Below the pieces are notes generated by a model that saw only the letters and a program-made list of their open reading frames with translations, had not been told where the DNA came from and did no database searches. Shown in pieces: positions 8,034-15,516 of a DNA stretch of 64,000 nucleotides. Source of the DNA: Paenibacillus elgii NBRC 100335 (GTDB lineage: Bacteria; Bacillota; Bacilli; Paenibacillales; NBRC-103111); contig NZ_BIMB01000008.1 in assembly GCF_004000865.1 (NCBI RefSeq), positions 123,136 through 187,135 of the forward strand, read 5' to 3'. Both the position numbers and the translations under genes were made by a program. How positions within the stretch are numbered: the stretch's first letter is position 1; each line of letters starts with the position of its first letter.

Positions 8034-8847
8034 CGGAATCGAATTATGTGCCGAAAGCTTCGGCAATCCAAAGGACCCGGCGGTTTTAATGATTATGGGA
8101 GCCACTGCATCGATGATTTGGTGGGAGGACGAGTTTTGCCAACGTCTGGCAGATCGCGGGAGGTATGTGATCCGCTACGATAACCGCGATGTCGGGCGTT
8201 CGACAACGTATGAACCGGGGCGTCCCGAATATACTTTGGAAGATATGGCGGACGATACGGTTCGTGTTCTCGACGGGTACGGGATAGCGCAGGCGCACTT
8301 TGTCGGCATGTCGCTCGGCGGGCTGCTTACGATGCTTGCGGCGGTGCGGCACCCGCAAAAAGTGCTGACCGCTACGCTGGTGATGACGTCGGCTTTTGCG
8401 CCGGATTTGCCGCCGATGGAGGAGAAGGTAGAAGCTTTCTTTGCCGGTACAGCCAACGTGGATTTGACAAACGAGCAGGCGGCCGTTGACCTGACTGTGG
8501 AAAAATGGAAAATCTTAAAAGGCTCCAAGCATCCGTGTGATGAGGAGAGAATCAGACGTCTGGCTATCCAAGAAGTCGGAAGGGCGAGCCGCCTATCGAG
8601 CATGTTCAATCACGGCCTGTTGACAGGCGGCGAATCGGATATCGCCCGGGTTCACGAGATCGAAGCTCCCGCGCTGGTCATTCACGGAACGGAAGATCCG
8701 ATTTTGCCTTACGCGCATGGGGTGGCGCTTGCGAACCAAATTCCGGGAGCGGTCCTGCTCACGCTGGAAGGGACCGGGCACGAGCTGCACCGTGACGATT
8801 GGGAGGTTATGATCGACGAGATCATCAAGCATACGGCGATGCAATAA
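8008..8847 (+). CDS. Alpha/beta hydrolase, RdmC/EstT-like esterase
   Basis: Serine hydrolase of 279 residues. The nucleophile elbow is G-M-S-L-G with Ser102, the acid is Asp230 in HGTEDPILP and the base is His258 in GTGHELH. The motif RYDNRDVGRST (residues 56-66) and MGATASMIWW (30-39) fit the group containing aclacinomycin methylesterase RdmC and macrolide esterase EstT. The start is ATG 8008 with GGGAGGA at 7993-7999; upstream codons in this frame run through the leader terminator and are not coding. The attenuator-type leader argues for an inducible role against an ester- or lactone-containing translation inhibitor. The family is secure. The antibiotic substrate is inference, and a generic esterase remains possible. 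Confidence 0.8.
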   Translation: MSEQMLRIDGIELCAESFGNPKDPAVLMIMGATASMIWWEDEFCQRLADRGRYVIRYDNRDVGRSTTYEPGRPEYTLEDMADDTVRVLDGYGIAQAHFVGMSLGGLLTMLAAVRHPQKVLTATLVMTSAFAPDLPPMEEKVEAFFAGTANVDLTNEQAAVDLTVEKWKILKGSKHPCDEERIRRLAIQEVGRASRLSSMFNHGLLTGGESDIARVHEIEAPALVIHGTEDPILPYAHGVALANQIPGAVLLTLEGTGHELHRDDWEVMIDEIIKHTAMQ

Positions 8848-8853
8848 AATAGG

Positions 8854-8895
8854 AGCGGCAGTCTGGAGCTTGATTTTCGGCTCCGGACCGCCGCT
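8854..8895 (+). terminator. Hairpin after the hydrolase gene
   Basis: AGCGGC (8854-8859) plus GTCTGGAGC (8861-8869) pair with GCTCCGGAC (8880-8888) plus GCCGCT (8890-8895), giving a long GC-rich stem. Only a weak U-rich tail follows, so termination may be partial. The next 150 bp hold no clear gene. Confidence 0.5.
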
Positions 8896-9053
8896 TCCGC
8901 TAGATTATTTAGCAAGTCTGTATGCGGCTAATGTCATAGCGTTAATCGTCTGGTCGATCAAAAATCCGAATACCGTTGAACTGGCGGATAAGCTCCAAAG
9001 CTTTGTATTCGGGGTTGTGCAGCAAGGCTGACCGTATCTTAATCCGGCAATAC

Positions 9054-10289
9054 TCATTGATTTTGTGCGGCTGACGGCTCCGCCTTCCCTTTATGTCGAC
9101 AAAGCGGAAGGATAAGAAGGAACCCGGCAAAAAAGCATAAACCGACCAATGCGTATACCATGGAAAGAGAAAGCGCATTTTTCAATATACCTGCGACACT
9201 CATCATGAGAAGCATGGCTCCAGTCATAAGCGGAGTGCGGATTCCCGTGACCCGGCCGATAAAGCCAGGTTCGGTATGCTTCATAACCAAAGCGTTATTG
9301 CCGACAAAGATGGCCGGTTGCAGTAGGGCAATGAAGAATTGCGCGATCATCGTTAATCCTAAGCTGGTGGATAACCCTGTCAAAACTATTCCGGCTCCAT
9401 CGACGAGCAATCCGATCATCAGGAAGCGTTGAGGGGCAATCCTGGCAGCGAGTGCGAACGTTACGATTCCTCCGATCACTTCGCCTAACCCATACGGAAT
9501 GGTGATCCACTTCAACGCTTGCGCGGGCAAGTCCAACTGCTCCGTCACGAGGAAGATGCTCAGCGGTGAAATTAACCCGACACCCAGTCCCACGAATAGG
9601 AAGCATAAGCTTAGCTGCAAGAGCGTCTTGTTGAGGAAGACATAGCTCATACCGTCCGCCATTTCGCGAAACAGTGAGGACGGATGATCGGCTTCACTCT
9701 TCGGCTGCTTTGGATCGGATGGGACAAAGATCAGGGCTGCGGCGGAGGACAGAAAACATACGCTCGTTCCCAATATCGAAGCTTCAATACCGAATTGCTG
9801 ATACACAAACGTGCCCAAGATCGGACCGAGAACCATAAAGACGGAAACTAACGTTTGCAATAAAGACATGCAGGCTTGTGCGTCTTCCTCGCGTACGTGG
9901 TTCTTGAACAGCTTCATTCCGGAAGGCTGGGCAAACTGCGATAGGATGGAGGAGCATAAGGTGGCCAGAAAAACAACCCTCCATGATCCGGCTTCAAGCA
10001 TAAGGAAGACGAGGAATACGGACAACGAACTCAAACACTCGCACCAGACCATGGTGCTTTTGGGCCGCCACCGGTCCGCGAAAACCCCGCCGATGAAAGC
10101 AAAGATAAACATAGGGGCATATTCCGCGACCGAAATCATGGAAACGGCAAAAGCATCCCCGCCCGTCGCTTCCATGACAAACAAGAGGACAGCGAAATTG
10201 CGAATCCAAATTCCAAGTTGCGAAAATAAGCTTGAAACCATAACGGCCCGAACAAAGCCGTTGCGAAGCAGTTGTACGGTTCCCGACAT
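9054..10289 (-). CDS. MFS efflux transporter, macrolide-efflux-like (MFS_3)
   Basis: A 411-residue integral membrane protein with about 12 hydrophobic segments and the MFS loop-2/3 signature in the form GGVFADRWRPKS (about residues 67-78). The overall pattern fits the MFS_3 group that includes Mef(A)-type macrolide pumps and enterobactin exporter EntS. ATG at 10289 has AAGGAGG upstream. Its promoter (10326-10356) has the 19-bp spacer typical of MerR-family activation. It lies between two loci with antibiotic-type attenuators, which supports a drug-efflux role. Substrate cannot be read from sequence. Confidence 0.8.
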   Translation of the reverse strand: MSGTVQLLRNGFVRAVMVSSLFSQLGIWIRNFAVLLFVMEATGGDAFAVSMISVAEYAPMFIFAFIGGVFADRWRPKSTMVWCECLSSLSVFLVFLMLEAGSWRVVFLATLCSSILSQFAQPSGMKLFKNHVREEDAQACMSLLQTLVSVFMVLGPILGTFVYQQFGIEASILGTSVCFLSSAAALIFVPSDPKQPKSEADHPSSLFREMADGMSYVFLNKTLLQLSLCFLFVGLGVGLISPLSIFLVTEQLDLPAQALKWITIPYGLGEVIGGIVTFALAARIAPQRFLMIGLLVDGAGIVLTGLSTSLGLTMIAQFFIALLQPAIFVGNNALVMKHTEPGFIGRVTGIRTPLMTGAMLLMMSVAGILKNALSLSMVYALVGLCFFAGFLLILPLCRHKGKAEPSAAQNQ

Positions 10290-10325
10290 TTGAACAATTC
10301 CTCCTTCGTCATCGTTTGGAATTTC

Positions 10326-10356
10326 ATCCTACGGCCTCCTGCAAGGGGAGTGTCAA
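10326..10356 (-). promoter_or_regulatory. MerR-type promoter (19-bp spacer) of the MFS gene
   Basis: On the minus strand TTGACA (10351-10356) and TAGGAT (10326-10331) are separated by 19 bp containing CTCC...GGAG dyad symmetry centred at 10343. Over-long spacers with a central dyad are the hallmark of MerR/BmrR-activated promoters. No merR gene is present nearby in the window. Confidence 0.5.
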
Positions 10357-10410
10357 CGCATTTTTTGAAAGAGCAAGAACCTACGATTGCGGCTGTAGAT
10401 TTTACAGCAC

Positions 10411-10440
10411 TTGACATTACCCGGGGAAGTAGGGTAGAGT
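10411..10440 (+). promoter_or_regulatory. Promoter of the MutS2-like operon
   Basis: TTGACA (10411-10416) and TAGAGT (10435-10440) with an 18-bp spacer, 30 bp before the leader peptide. It is divergent from the MFS promoter. Confidence 0.6.
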
Positions 10441-10472
10441 AAAGCTAATTGTTACCTAAAGGAGAGATTTTG

Positions 10473-10496
10473 ATGTCGGTGGTCGTTCTTAACTAA
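10473..10496 (+). CDS. Leader peptide MSVVVLN (7 aa)
   Basis: ATG 10473 with AAAGGAGAG upstream (10458-10466, spacing 6), codons ATG TCG GTG GTC GTT CTT AAC and stop TAA at 10494. The ribosome binding site is one of the best in the window, for a peptide of only seven residues. Codons 5-7 and the stop form the left arm of a 13-bp stem. Three consecutive valines and Leu are plausible for a drug-dependent arrest peptide, but this must be tested. Confidence 0.6.
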   Translation: MSVVVLN

Positions 10497-10598
10497 TCAA
10501 TTCCATAACGAGGTTTCTGGAAATTCATTGGCGAATTTTGCTGTTAAGCAAGGTTTATTTGTCATGGGTTTACGGTCACCTTGGAATTAGTTAAGAAC
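10485..10598 (+). repeat. Inverted repeat in the MutS2 leader, 13-bp perfect arms
   Basis: GTTCTTAACTAAT (10485-10497) is perfectly complementary to ATTAGTTAAGAAC (10586-10598). A further ATTCC/GGAAT pair can extend it after a small bulge. The left arm overlaps codons 5-7 and the stop of the leader peptide. Confidence 0.85.
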
Positions 10599-10648
10599 AA
10601 CGGATATCATACAATGCCTTAGGTACATGCCTATTCATTGCGCCTATC

Positions 10649-10685
10649 ATCCGTGCTGAGTTCAGCGCGGATTTTCTGTTTTATC
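10649..10685 (+). terminator. MutS2 leader terminator 1
   Basis: ATCCGTGCTGA (10649-10659) pairs with TCAGCGCGGAT (10662-10672), followed by TTTCTGTTTTAT. An upstream CGGAT at 10601 could compete for the left arm. Confidence 0.65.
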
Positions 10686-10714
10686 GGGCGCTTTTATTTA
10701 GGCATGGTCACAAA

Positions 10715-10760
10715 AGGGCAGAGAATGACGTACGTTCATTCTCTGTCCTTTTTTTATTTT
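10715..10760 (+). terminator. MutS2 leader terminator 2
   Basis: AGGGCAGAGAATGA (10715-10728) pairs with TCATTCTCTGTCCT (10736-10749) over 14 bp, followed by TTTTTTATTTTCTT. This very strong terminator ends 20 nt before the MutS2-like gene, so read-through must be regulated. Confidence 0.9.
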
Positions 10761-10780
10761 CTTACAAGGAGAGATCACCC

Positions 10781-12763
10781 ATGAATGAAAAAGCATTGCA
10801 ACGTTTGGAATACGGCAAAATCAAAGAAGCTCTAGAGGAATATGCCGTATCGTATCTGGGCAAGCGGCAGATCGCCGAGCTGCTTCCTCTAACGAAGATG
10901 TCCGTCGTGCGGGCGAAGCTGGATGAAACGGCGGAAGCGAAGTCCTTGCTCCAGTATGGCGCCAGCGTTCCGATTCCTTCGCTGGAAGGGATGGAAAATA
11001 TTTTGGAGCTGCTGGGAACGGGCTACGTGTTCAGTGAAAAGGACTTCATGCACATGCACCAATTTCTGACCAGTTGCGCGCAGCTCATGAGGTATATGGC
11101 CGCGAAAAGCGGGGCAGCCCCTCACATTAGCTCTTATGCGGCTTCCATGTACACAATGGATGCGCTGAAATCGGAGATCGAACGGTGCATCCGTCACGGG
11201 CAAGTCGCTGACTCCGCCAGCAAAGAACTTATGAAGGTCCGCAAGCGGCTGGCCGTATTCGAGGAACGTCTGAAGTCCAAGCTGGACTCTTTGATGAGCC
11301 GCCACCGCTCCATTTTGCAGGAACATGTCCTTAGCGCGCGCAACGGACGGTATGTGCTGCCAGTTAAGAAAGAGCACCGCAAGCTGGTGAAGGGAACAGT
11401 GCTCGACGAGTCGGCGAGTGGCCAAACGGTCTATATCGAGCCGGCCGAGGTCATGACGATTCAGTTCGAGCTTACAGGGTTGAAAGCGGAGGAAGCACGG
11501 GAAGAGCTGAAAGTACTGAGCGATTTGACCGCACTGGCGGAAAGCTCCGAGCAACAGCTTCTGACGAACATTGAAACGGTGGGCACCTACGATTTCATAT
11601 TTGCTAAGGCCAAATATGCTCTGGCCATCGGAGGCTCCAATGTGGAGCTGAACGACCAAGGGATCATCGACCTGCGCGAAGCGAAGCATCCGCTGCTGAG
11701 CCGGCCCATGGTTCCCTTGAACTTCGTCATCGGACGGCGGTATAAGTCGCTGATTATTACGGGACCGAATACCGGAGGCAAGACTCTAACGCTGAAAACA
11801 GTTGGTCTGCTGACTGTCATGGCGCAGTCGGGCGTATTGGTTCCGGTACGGGAAGGAAGCTTGCTTTCCGTATTCAACCATCTCGCCGTCGATATCGGGG
11901 ACGGACAAAGCATCGAGCATGCGCTTAGCACCTTCTCCGCGCATATTCGGAACGTCAACGAAATGCTGCAGTTTGCCGACCGTTCGACGCTCATCTTGAT
12001 CGACGAGATGGCTTCCGGGACCGATCCGGGAGAAGGCGTCGGCTTGTCGGTGGCCATTCTGGAGGAGCTGCACCGAAGAGGGTCGACGGTGGTGGCGACG
12101 ACCCATTTTACGGAGATTAAAAACTTCGCTGACGCGACGCCGGGGTTCGAGAATGCCCGCATGGAGTTCGATACGGACACGCTGCAGCCGCTGTACCGGC
12201 TGCGGATCGGGGAAGCGGGCCAGAGCTACGCTTTCTTGATCGCGTTGAAGCTGGGCTTGCCAGCCGGCCTTATTGAGCGGTCCCGCGAAATTACCGCACG
12301 CGGCTTGCCGGACAGCTTGCCGCAGGGGACACAGGCCCCCGGGCCTGAGCCGGACGAAGCCCCCGCGGCGGACACGGACGATCCGCAGGAAGAAACGACT
12401 CGGGTGCCTGCGTCTCTGTCTTCATCGGAAAAGAAGAAGGAGCCGGAGGATGCTGGTGAGCTGGTCTCTGTGGGTCCCAGAATCTTCCAGCTTGGTGATT
12501 GCGTGTACATCGCTTATTTGGGCCGTACTGGCATTGTGTTTGAAACCGAGGATGCCCGGGGCAACGTCGGGGTAATGATCCAGAATCAGAAGTTCAAAAT
12601 CAACCAGAAGCGGCTGAAGCTGCACATCGAGAGCGAGGAGCTGTACCCGGACAATTACGATCTGGACATCGTGTTCGAGACGAAAGAAAACCGCAAAAAA
12701 CGCAAGCTGATGGGGCGCAAGCACGCACCGGGCGTTACCATCGAGATGAAATCAGAGGAGTGA
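10781..12763 (+). CDS. MutS2-like ATPase without Smr domain
   Basis: A 660-residue relative of MutS2. In order: helical core and clamp (1-310), ATPase domain with Walker A GPNTGGKT (328-335), a QSIEHALSTFSAH signature-like stretch (near 377-389) and Walker B LILIDEMASGTDPG (Asp408-Glu409), an acidic/Pro-rich linker (about 515-560), then a KOW-like beta domain with FQLGDCVYIAYLG. It ends where full-length MutS2 (about 785 aa) continues into the Smr nuclease domain, which is absent. MutS2 proteins act on collided ribosomes in Bacillus, so an inducible Smr-less paralogue may split or protect drug-stalled ribosomes without cutting mRNA. ATG 10781 has AAGGAGA upstream. It is first gene of a five-gene operon under an attenuator. 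Family firm; ribosome role inferred. Confidence 0.8.
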   Translation: MNEKALQRLEYGKIKEALEEYAVSYLGKRQIAELLPLTKMSVVRAKLDETAEAKSLLQYGASVPIPSLEGMENILELLGTGYVFSEKDFMHMHQFLTSCAQLMRYMAAKSGAAPHISSYAASMYTMDALKSEIERCIRHGQVADSASKELMKVRKRLAVFEERLKSKLDSLMSRHRSILQEHVLSARNGRYVLPVKKEHRKLVKGTVLDESASGQTVYIEPAEVMTIQFELTGLKAEEAREELKVLSDLTALAESSEQQLLTNIETVGTYDFIFAKAKYALAIGGSNVELNDQGIIDLREAKHPLLSRPMVPLNFVIGRRYKSLIITGPNTGGKTLTLKTVGLLTVMAQSGVLVPVREGSLLSVFNHLAVDIGDGQSIEHALSTFSAHIRNVNEMLQFADRSTLILIDEMASGTDPGEGVGLSVAILEELHRRGSTVVATTHFTEIKNFADATPGFENARMEFDTDTLQPLYRLRIGEAGQSYAFLIALKLGLPAGLIERSREITARGLPDSLPQGTQAPGPEPDEAPAADTDDPQEETTRVPASLSSSEKKKEPEDAGELVSVGPRIFQLGDCVYIAYLGRTGIVFETEDARGNVGVMIQNQKFKINQKRLKLHIESEELYPDNYDLDIVFETKENRKKRKLMGRKHAPGVTIEMKSEE

Positions 12764-12768
12764 TCGAA

Positions 12769-13932
12769 ATGAAAAATTATGTAGATGAAATCAGCGCGAA
12801 TGTCCGTTTGGAAGAAGGTTCTGCCGTCATCGAGCAGCTTTTGCTGGAGTGTTATTTCAGCCCGGGCATCTCGACCAAGGAGCTGGCGCGCAAGACGCTG
12901 CTGCCTGTTCCCGTAGCTGCGGCCATCAAGAAGGAGCTCGTCAAAGCAGGCGCGCTGACGCAAGAGAACGGGACGCGCTGCAGCAGCGCGGGAACGGCAT
13001 GGATTGAGCAAGAGCTGGGATACGGCGGATTGAACAGGAGCCTGTACCTGAAGCTGACGGCAGGCGATGTGGATTGGAAGGCGGAGCTGGCAGACGTGCT
13101 GAGCGAGCTTCAGGAAATTTTCCGCTTGCGGCCGCAGGTGGACGTCCGGATCGATCAATCGAAATGCACCGCGGAGACGAGTCTGCGCCGCGCCGTCCTG
13201 TGCTTGAAGCAGCAGGCGCTGATCGGAAAGCGCGTGCTATGCATCGGCGACGACGATCTGGTCAGCGTGTCACTCGGCTTTTTGCTCAGGAAGCTCTTCC
13301 CGGAGGGACATTCGAAGACGAGCATCGACGTTATCGATATCGACGAGCGGTTCCTGAGCTATATCGGAGAGACTGCAGCCAGGGAGAGGCTGCCTATCCA
13401 ATGCAGGCGCTGGGATTTGCGGCACCCTCTGGCCGAGGAATGGCAGGGACAATACGACTGCTTCTTCACCGATCCGCCCTATACGCTGCAGGGCATGATG
13501 CTGTTTCTTTCCCGTGGCATCAGCGGCTTGAAGAAGAGGAAAGGAGCCCCGATCTTCTTATCATTTGCCCATAAGTCGCCGGAGTTCATGCTGGCGATGC
13601 AGCGGGAGTTCGTGCGGATGGGGCTCATGGTCAGCGCCACGTTCCCGCGCTTTAACGAATACGAAGGCGCGGAAATGATCGCGAACCGGAGCCAAATGAT
13701 CGTGCTGAAGACGACGGAGCAGACACGTTCCGAATATGCCGGCGCTTTCGAAGATGCGCTGTACACGGGCGAAGTCAAGCGGACACTGCGTACCTACCGC
13801 TGCCAGCAGTGCGGGGAAGCGGTCTACGTCGGCTTCCAAGGCGACGTGCCCACAATCGAGCAGCTCAAAAATCAAGGGTGTCCCCGCTGCAAGAACGATA
13901 CGTTTCAATTGATCGAAAAGAAGAGCGTATAA
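12769..13932 (+). CDS. BpsA-like aminopropyltransferase (bis-aminopropyl spermidine synthase family)
   Basis: A 387-residue protein with an N-terminal winged-helix-like segment (residues 15-80), a class I Rossmann transferase core with GDDD (160-163), VIDIDERF (189-196) and DPPYT (235-239), and a C-terminal zinc ribbon with two C-x2-C pairs (RCQQCGE, CPRCKND). This order is that of archaeal and thermophile BpsA, which adds aminopropyl groups from decarboxylated SAM to make branched polyamines. ATG 12769 is preceded by AGAGGAG overlapping the end of the MutS2-like gene; a GTG at 12760 is less likely. The gap to the upstream stop is 5 nt. In a mesophile under an antibiotic-type attenuator, the substrate could be a polyamine or an RNA/antibiotic amine. 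That choice is open. Confidence 0.75.
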   Translation: MKNYVDEISANVRLEEGSAVIEQLLLECYFSPGISTKELARKTLLPVPVAAAIKKELVKAGALTQENGTRCSSAGTAWIEQELGYGGLNRSLYLKLTAGDVDWKAELADVLSELQEIFRLRPQVDVRIDQSKCTAETSLRRAVLCLKQQALIGKRVLCIGDDDLVSVSLGFLLRKLFPEGHSKTSIDVIDIDERFLSYIGETAARERLPIQCRRWDLRHPLAEEWQGQYDCFFTDPPYTLQGMMLFLSRGISGLKKRKGAPIFLSFAHKSPEFMLAMQREFVRMGLMVSATFPRFNEYEGAEMIANRSQMIVLKTTEQTRSEYAGAFEDALYTGEVKRTLRTYRCQQCGEAVYVGFQGDVPTIEQLKNQGCPRCKNDTFQLIEKKSV

Positions 13933-13976
13933 GCATGCGGCGGCGAATCATGGCTCAAAAAGGAGAAGAAAACAAG

Positions 13977-14435
13977 ATGAATATCCGGCCGATCAAGCAG
14001 GAGGATGTGGCTCAAGTAGCCGAATTTGAGAAGGAAATTTCCGTCATTTCGTTTGGCAGCGAGGCGGTAACCGATCTGGAATTCCACCGGCGCAAGCTGG
14101 AAAAAGCGATACCTCGCGAACAGGAAGGCATGCTCGTTCTTGAGCTGGAAGGCCGGGTAGCCGGCTGGCTATGGATGACGCTCAAAGAAAATTTCGTGAC
14201 GAAAGAAAACTACATCCAGTTCAAAAGCTTTTACGCCGCAGAATCGTGCCGCGGTACGGAGGCGGTAACGGCTTTGTTCGAGGCGGGGATGGATTTTGCC
14301 GGCAGGCGGAAAGCCCGGCGCATCGTCGGACACGTACACGTCAGCAACCTGCCCATGCGCGCGCTGTATAAAAATTACGGCTTCGCGCCGACCCATCTGA
14401 CGATGGAGTACAAGGTGCAGGATCAGGAAGCTTAG
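13977..14435 (+). CDS. GNAT family N-acetyltransferase
   Basis: A 152-residue single-domain GNAT. It begins MNIRPIKQEDV, has a GRVAGWLWM beta-hairpin (motif D/A region), a degenerate acyl-CoA loop around ESCRGTEAVTALFEAG in place of the usual Q/R-x2-G-x-G/A, and ends with NLPMRALYKNYGF, the typical motif-B Tyr/Phe region. ATG 13977 is chosen because AAGGAGAAG lies 8 nt upstream; ATG codons at 13935 and 13950 are poorer. It lies 44 nt after the BpsA-like gene in the same operon. It could acylate the polyamine-like product using CoA or the ACP encoded two genes later. The acceptor is unknown. Confidence 0.75.
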   Translation: MNIRPIKQEDVAQVAEFEKEISVISFGSEAVTDLEFHRRKLEKAIPREQEGMLVLELEGRVAGWLWMTLKENFVTKENYIQFKSFYAAESCRGTEAVTALFEAGMDFAGRRKARRIVGHVHVSNLPMRALYKNYGFAPTHLTMEYKVQDQEA

Positions 14436-14454
14436 GCTGCGGAGGATAGGTAGC

Positions 14455-15516
14455 ATGATCAAATGTCTGATTTGGGATTTGGATGAGACGTTATGGCATG
14501 GAACGCTGGCCGACGATGAAGAGGTGTCGCTGCGTCCCGGCATTCGCGACGTGCTAGAGCAGTTGGACGGGCGCGGCATTTTGCAGAGCATAGCGAGCCG
14601 GAACAACCATGATCTGGCGATGGCGAAATTGGAGGAACTAGGTATCAGCCGTTATTTTCTGTACTCCCAGATCGGGTGGGGGACAAAGGCGGAAGGCATT
14701 CGGCGGATCGCAAGCGAGCTGAATATCGGGCTCGATGCGGTAGCGTTCATCGATGATAATCCGTTCGAACGCTATGAGGCGGGGGCGTATCTGCCGGAAC
14801 TGACTATCTACGATGCGCATGAGGCGCTGGAGCTTGCCGGATACCCCGAGTTCCAAGTCGGGAAGCTAACGAGGGAGGCTGGGAAACGCCGCGAGATGAT
14901 GCTTTCCCGGCAGAAGCGGACAACGGCGGAGCAGCACTTCGCCGGAACGCGGGAAGACTTTTTGCGCTCCTGCCTCATGGAGCTGGAGGTCCGCGCTGCA
15001 CGAGAGGAGGAGCTTGACCGGGCCTTCGAGCTGGCTGCGAGAACGAATCAATTCAATAATTTCACGGAGCGGATGTCGGAGGACGTCGTCCGCTCTTATC
15101 TGGAATCGACGGCGAAAGGACTTTATGTCGCGGAGCTGCGGGACCGGTTCGGCGATCACGGCATTGTCGGGGCGGCCATGTTGGACTATGAGATGGAACG
15201 GCTGAACATCCGGTTGTTCTGCATCTCTTGCCGCATCGAAGGGCGCGGCATTGGAACCGCGTTTCTCGGGACGGTGCTGAAGCTGGCGCAGCAGGAGCAT
15301 CCGGCGATGCTTGAAGCGGTATGCAGCTACCGGGCTACAGGCCGCAACCGTCCGGCGCTGATGCTTTTGCAACTGCTGGGGTTCACCCGGAAGGAGAAGC
15401 GGGAGCATGATTCAATCTATGCGCTGCCGTTACCGTTCTCGTATGGTGCACCGGATTGGATTACCGTGAAAACGGGGCATTTTAAGCAAGCAAAGGAAGG
15501 GAGGACCTTAGGATGA
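14455..15516 (+). CDS. FkbH-like HAD-IIIC protein with C-terminal GNAT domain
   Basis: A 353-residue FkbH-type protein. The HAD phosphatase motif I DLDET has nucleophile Asp8 and Asp10, and motif III lies in FIDDNPFER (Asp100-Asp101). The C-terminal half (about 170-330) is GNAT-like with CRIEGRGIGTAFLG. FkbH proteins load a glyceryl unit from 1,3-bisphosphoglycerate onto an acyl carrier protein, as in FK520 and tetronate pathways. The next gene encodes exactly such a carrier and overlaps by 4 bp (ATGA), which strongly supports the pairing. ATG 14455 follows GGAGG at 14441. No polyketide synthase or NRPS is present, so the glyceryl-ACP, if made, serves something else in this operon. Confidence 0.8.
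   Translation: MIKCLIWDLDETLWHGTLADDEEVSLRPGIRDVLEQLDGRGILQSIASRNNHDLAMAKLEELGISRYFLYSQIGWGTKAEGIRRIASELNIGLDAVAFIDDNPFERYEAGAYLPELTIYDAHEALELAGYPEFQVGKLTREAGKRREMMLSRQKRTTAEQHFAGTREDFLRSCLMELEVRAAREEELDRAFELAARTNQFNNFTERMSEDVVRSYLESTAKGLYVAELRDRFGDHGIVGAAMLDYEMERLNIRLFCISCRIEGRGIGTAFLGTVLKLAQQEHPAMLEAVCSYRATGRNRPALMLLQLLGFTRKEKREHDSIYALPLPFSYGAPDWITVKTGHFKQAKEGRTLG

Larger units (their letters stand above)
10457..10780 (+). promoter_or_regulatory. Attenuator leader of the MutS2-like operon
   Basis: In order the leader holds a strongly initiated heptapeptide ORF (10473-10496), a long stem whose left arm is the end of that ORF (10485-10505 with 10583-10598), a possible antiterminator (CGGAT 10601-10605 with ATCCG 10649-10653; CAATG 10612-10616 with CATTG 10636-10640), terminator 1 (10649-10672) and terminator 2 (10715-10749). 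A ribosome held on the heptapeptide would block the left arm and refold the RNA. This is erm/ABC-F-like attenuation logic. The exact switch is inference. Confidence 0.65.

Noticed and set aside
8942..9178. Minus-strand ORF of 78 codons running past the end of the MFS gene
   Set aside because: Half of it is antisense or out of frame to the MFS gene. The remaining 37 residues look protein-like but have no start or ribosome binding site of their own; at best a gene relic.
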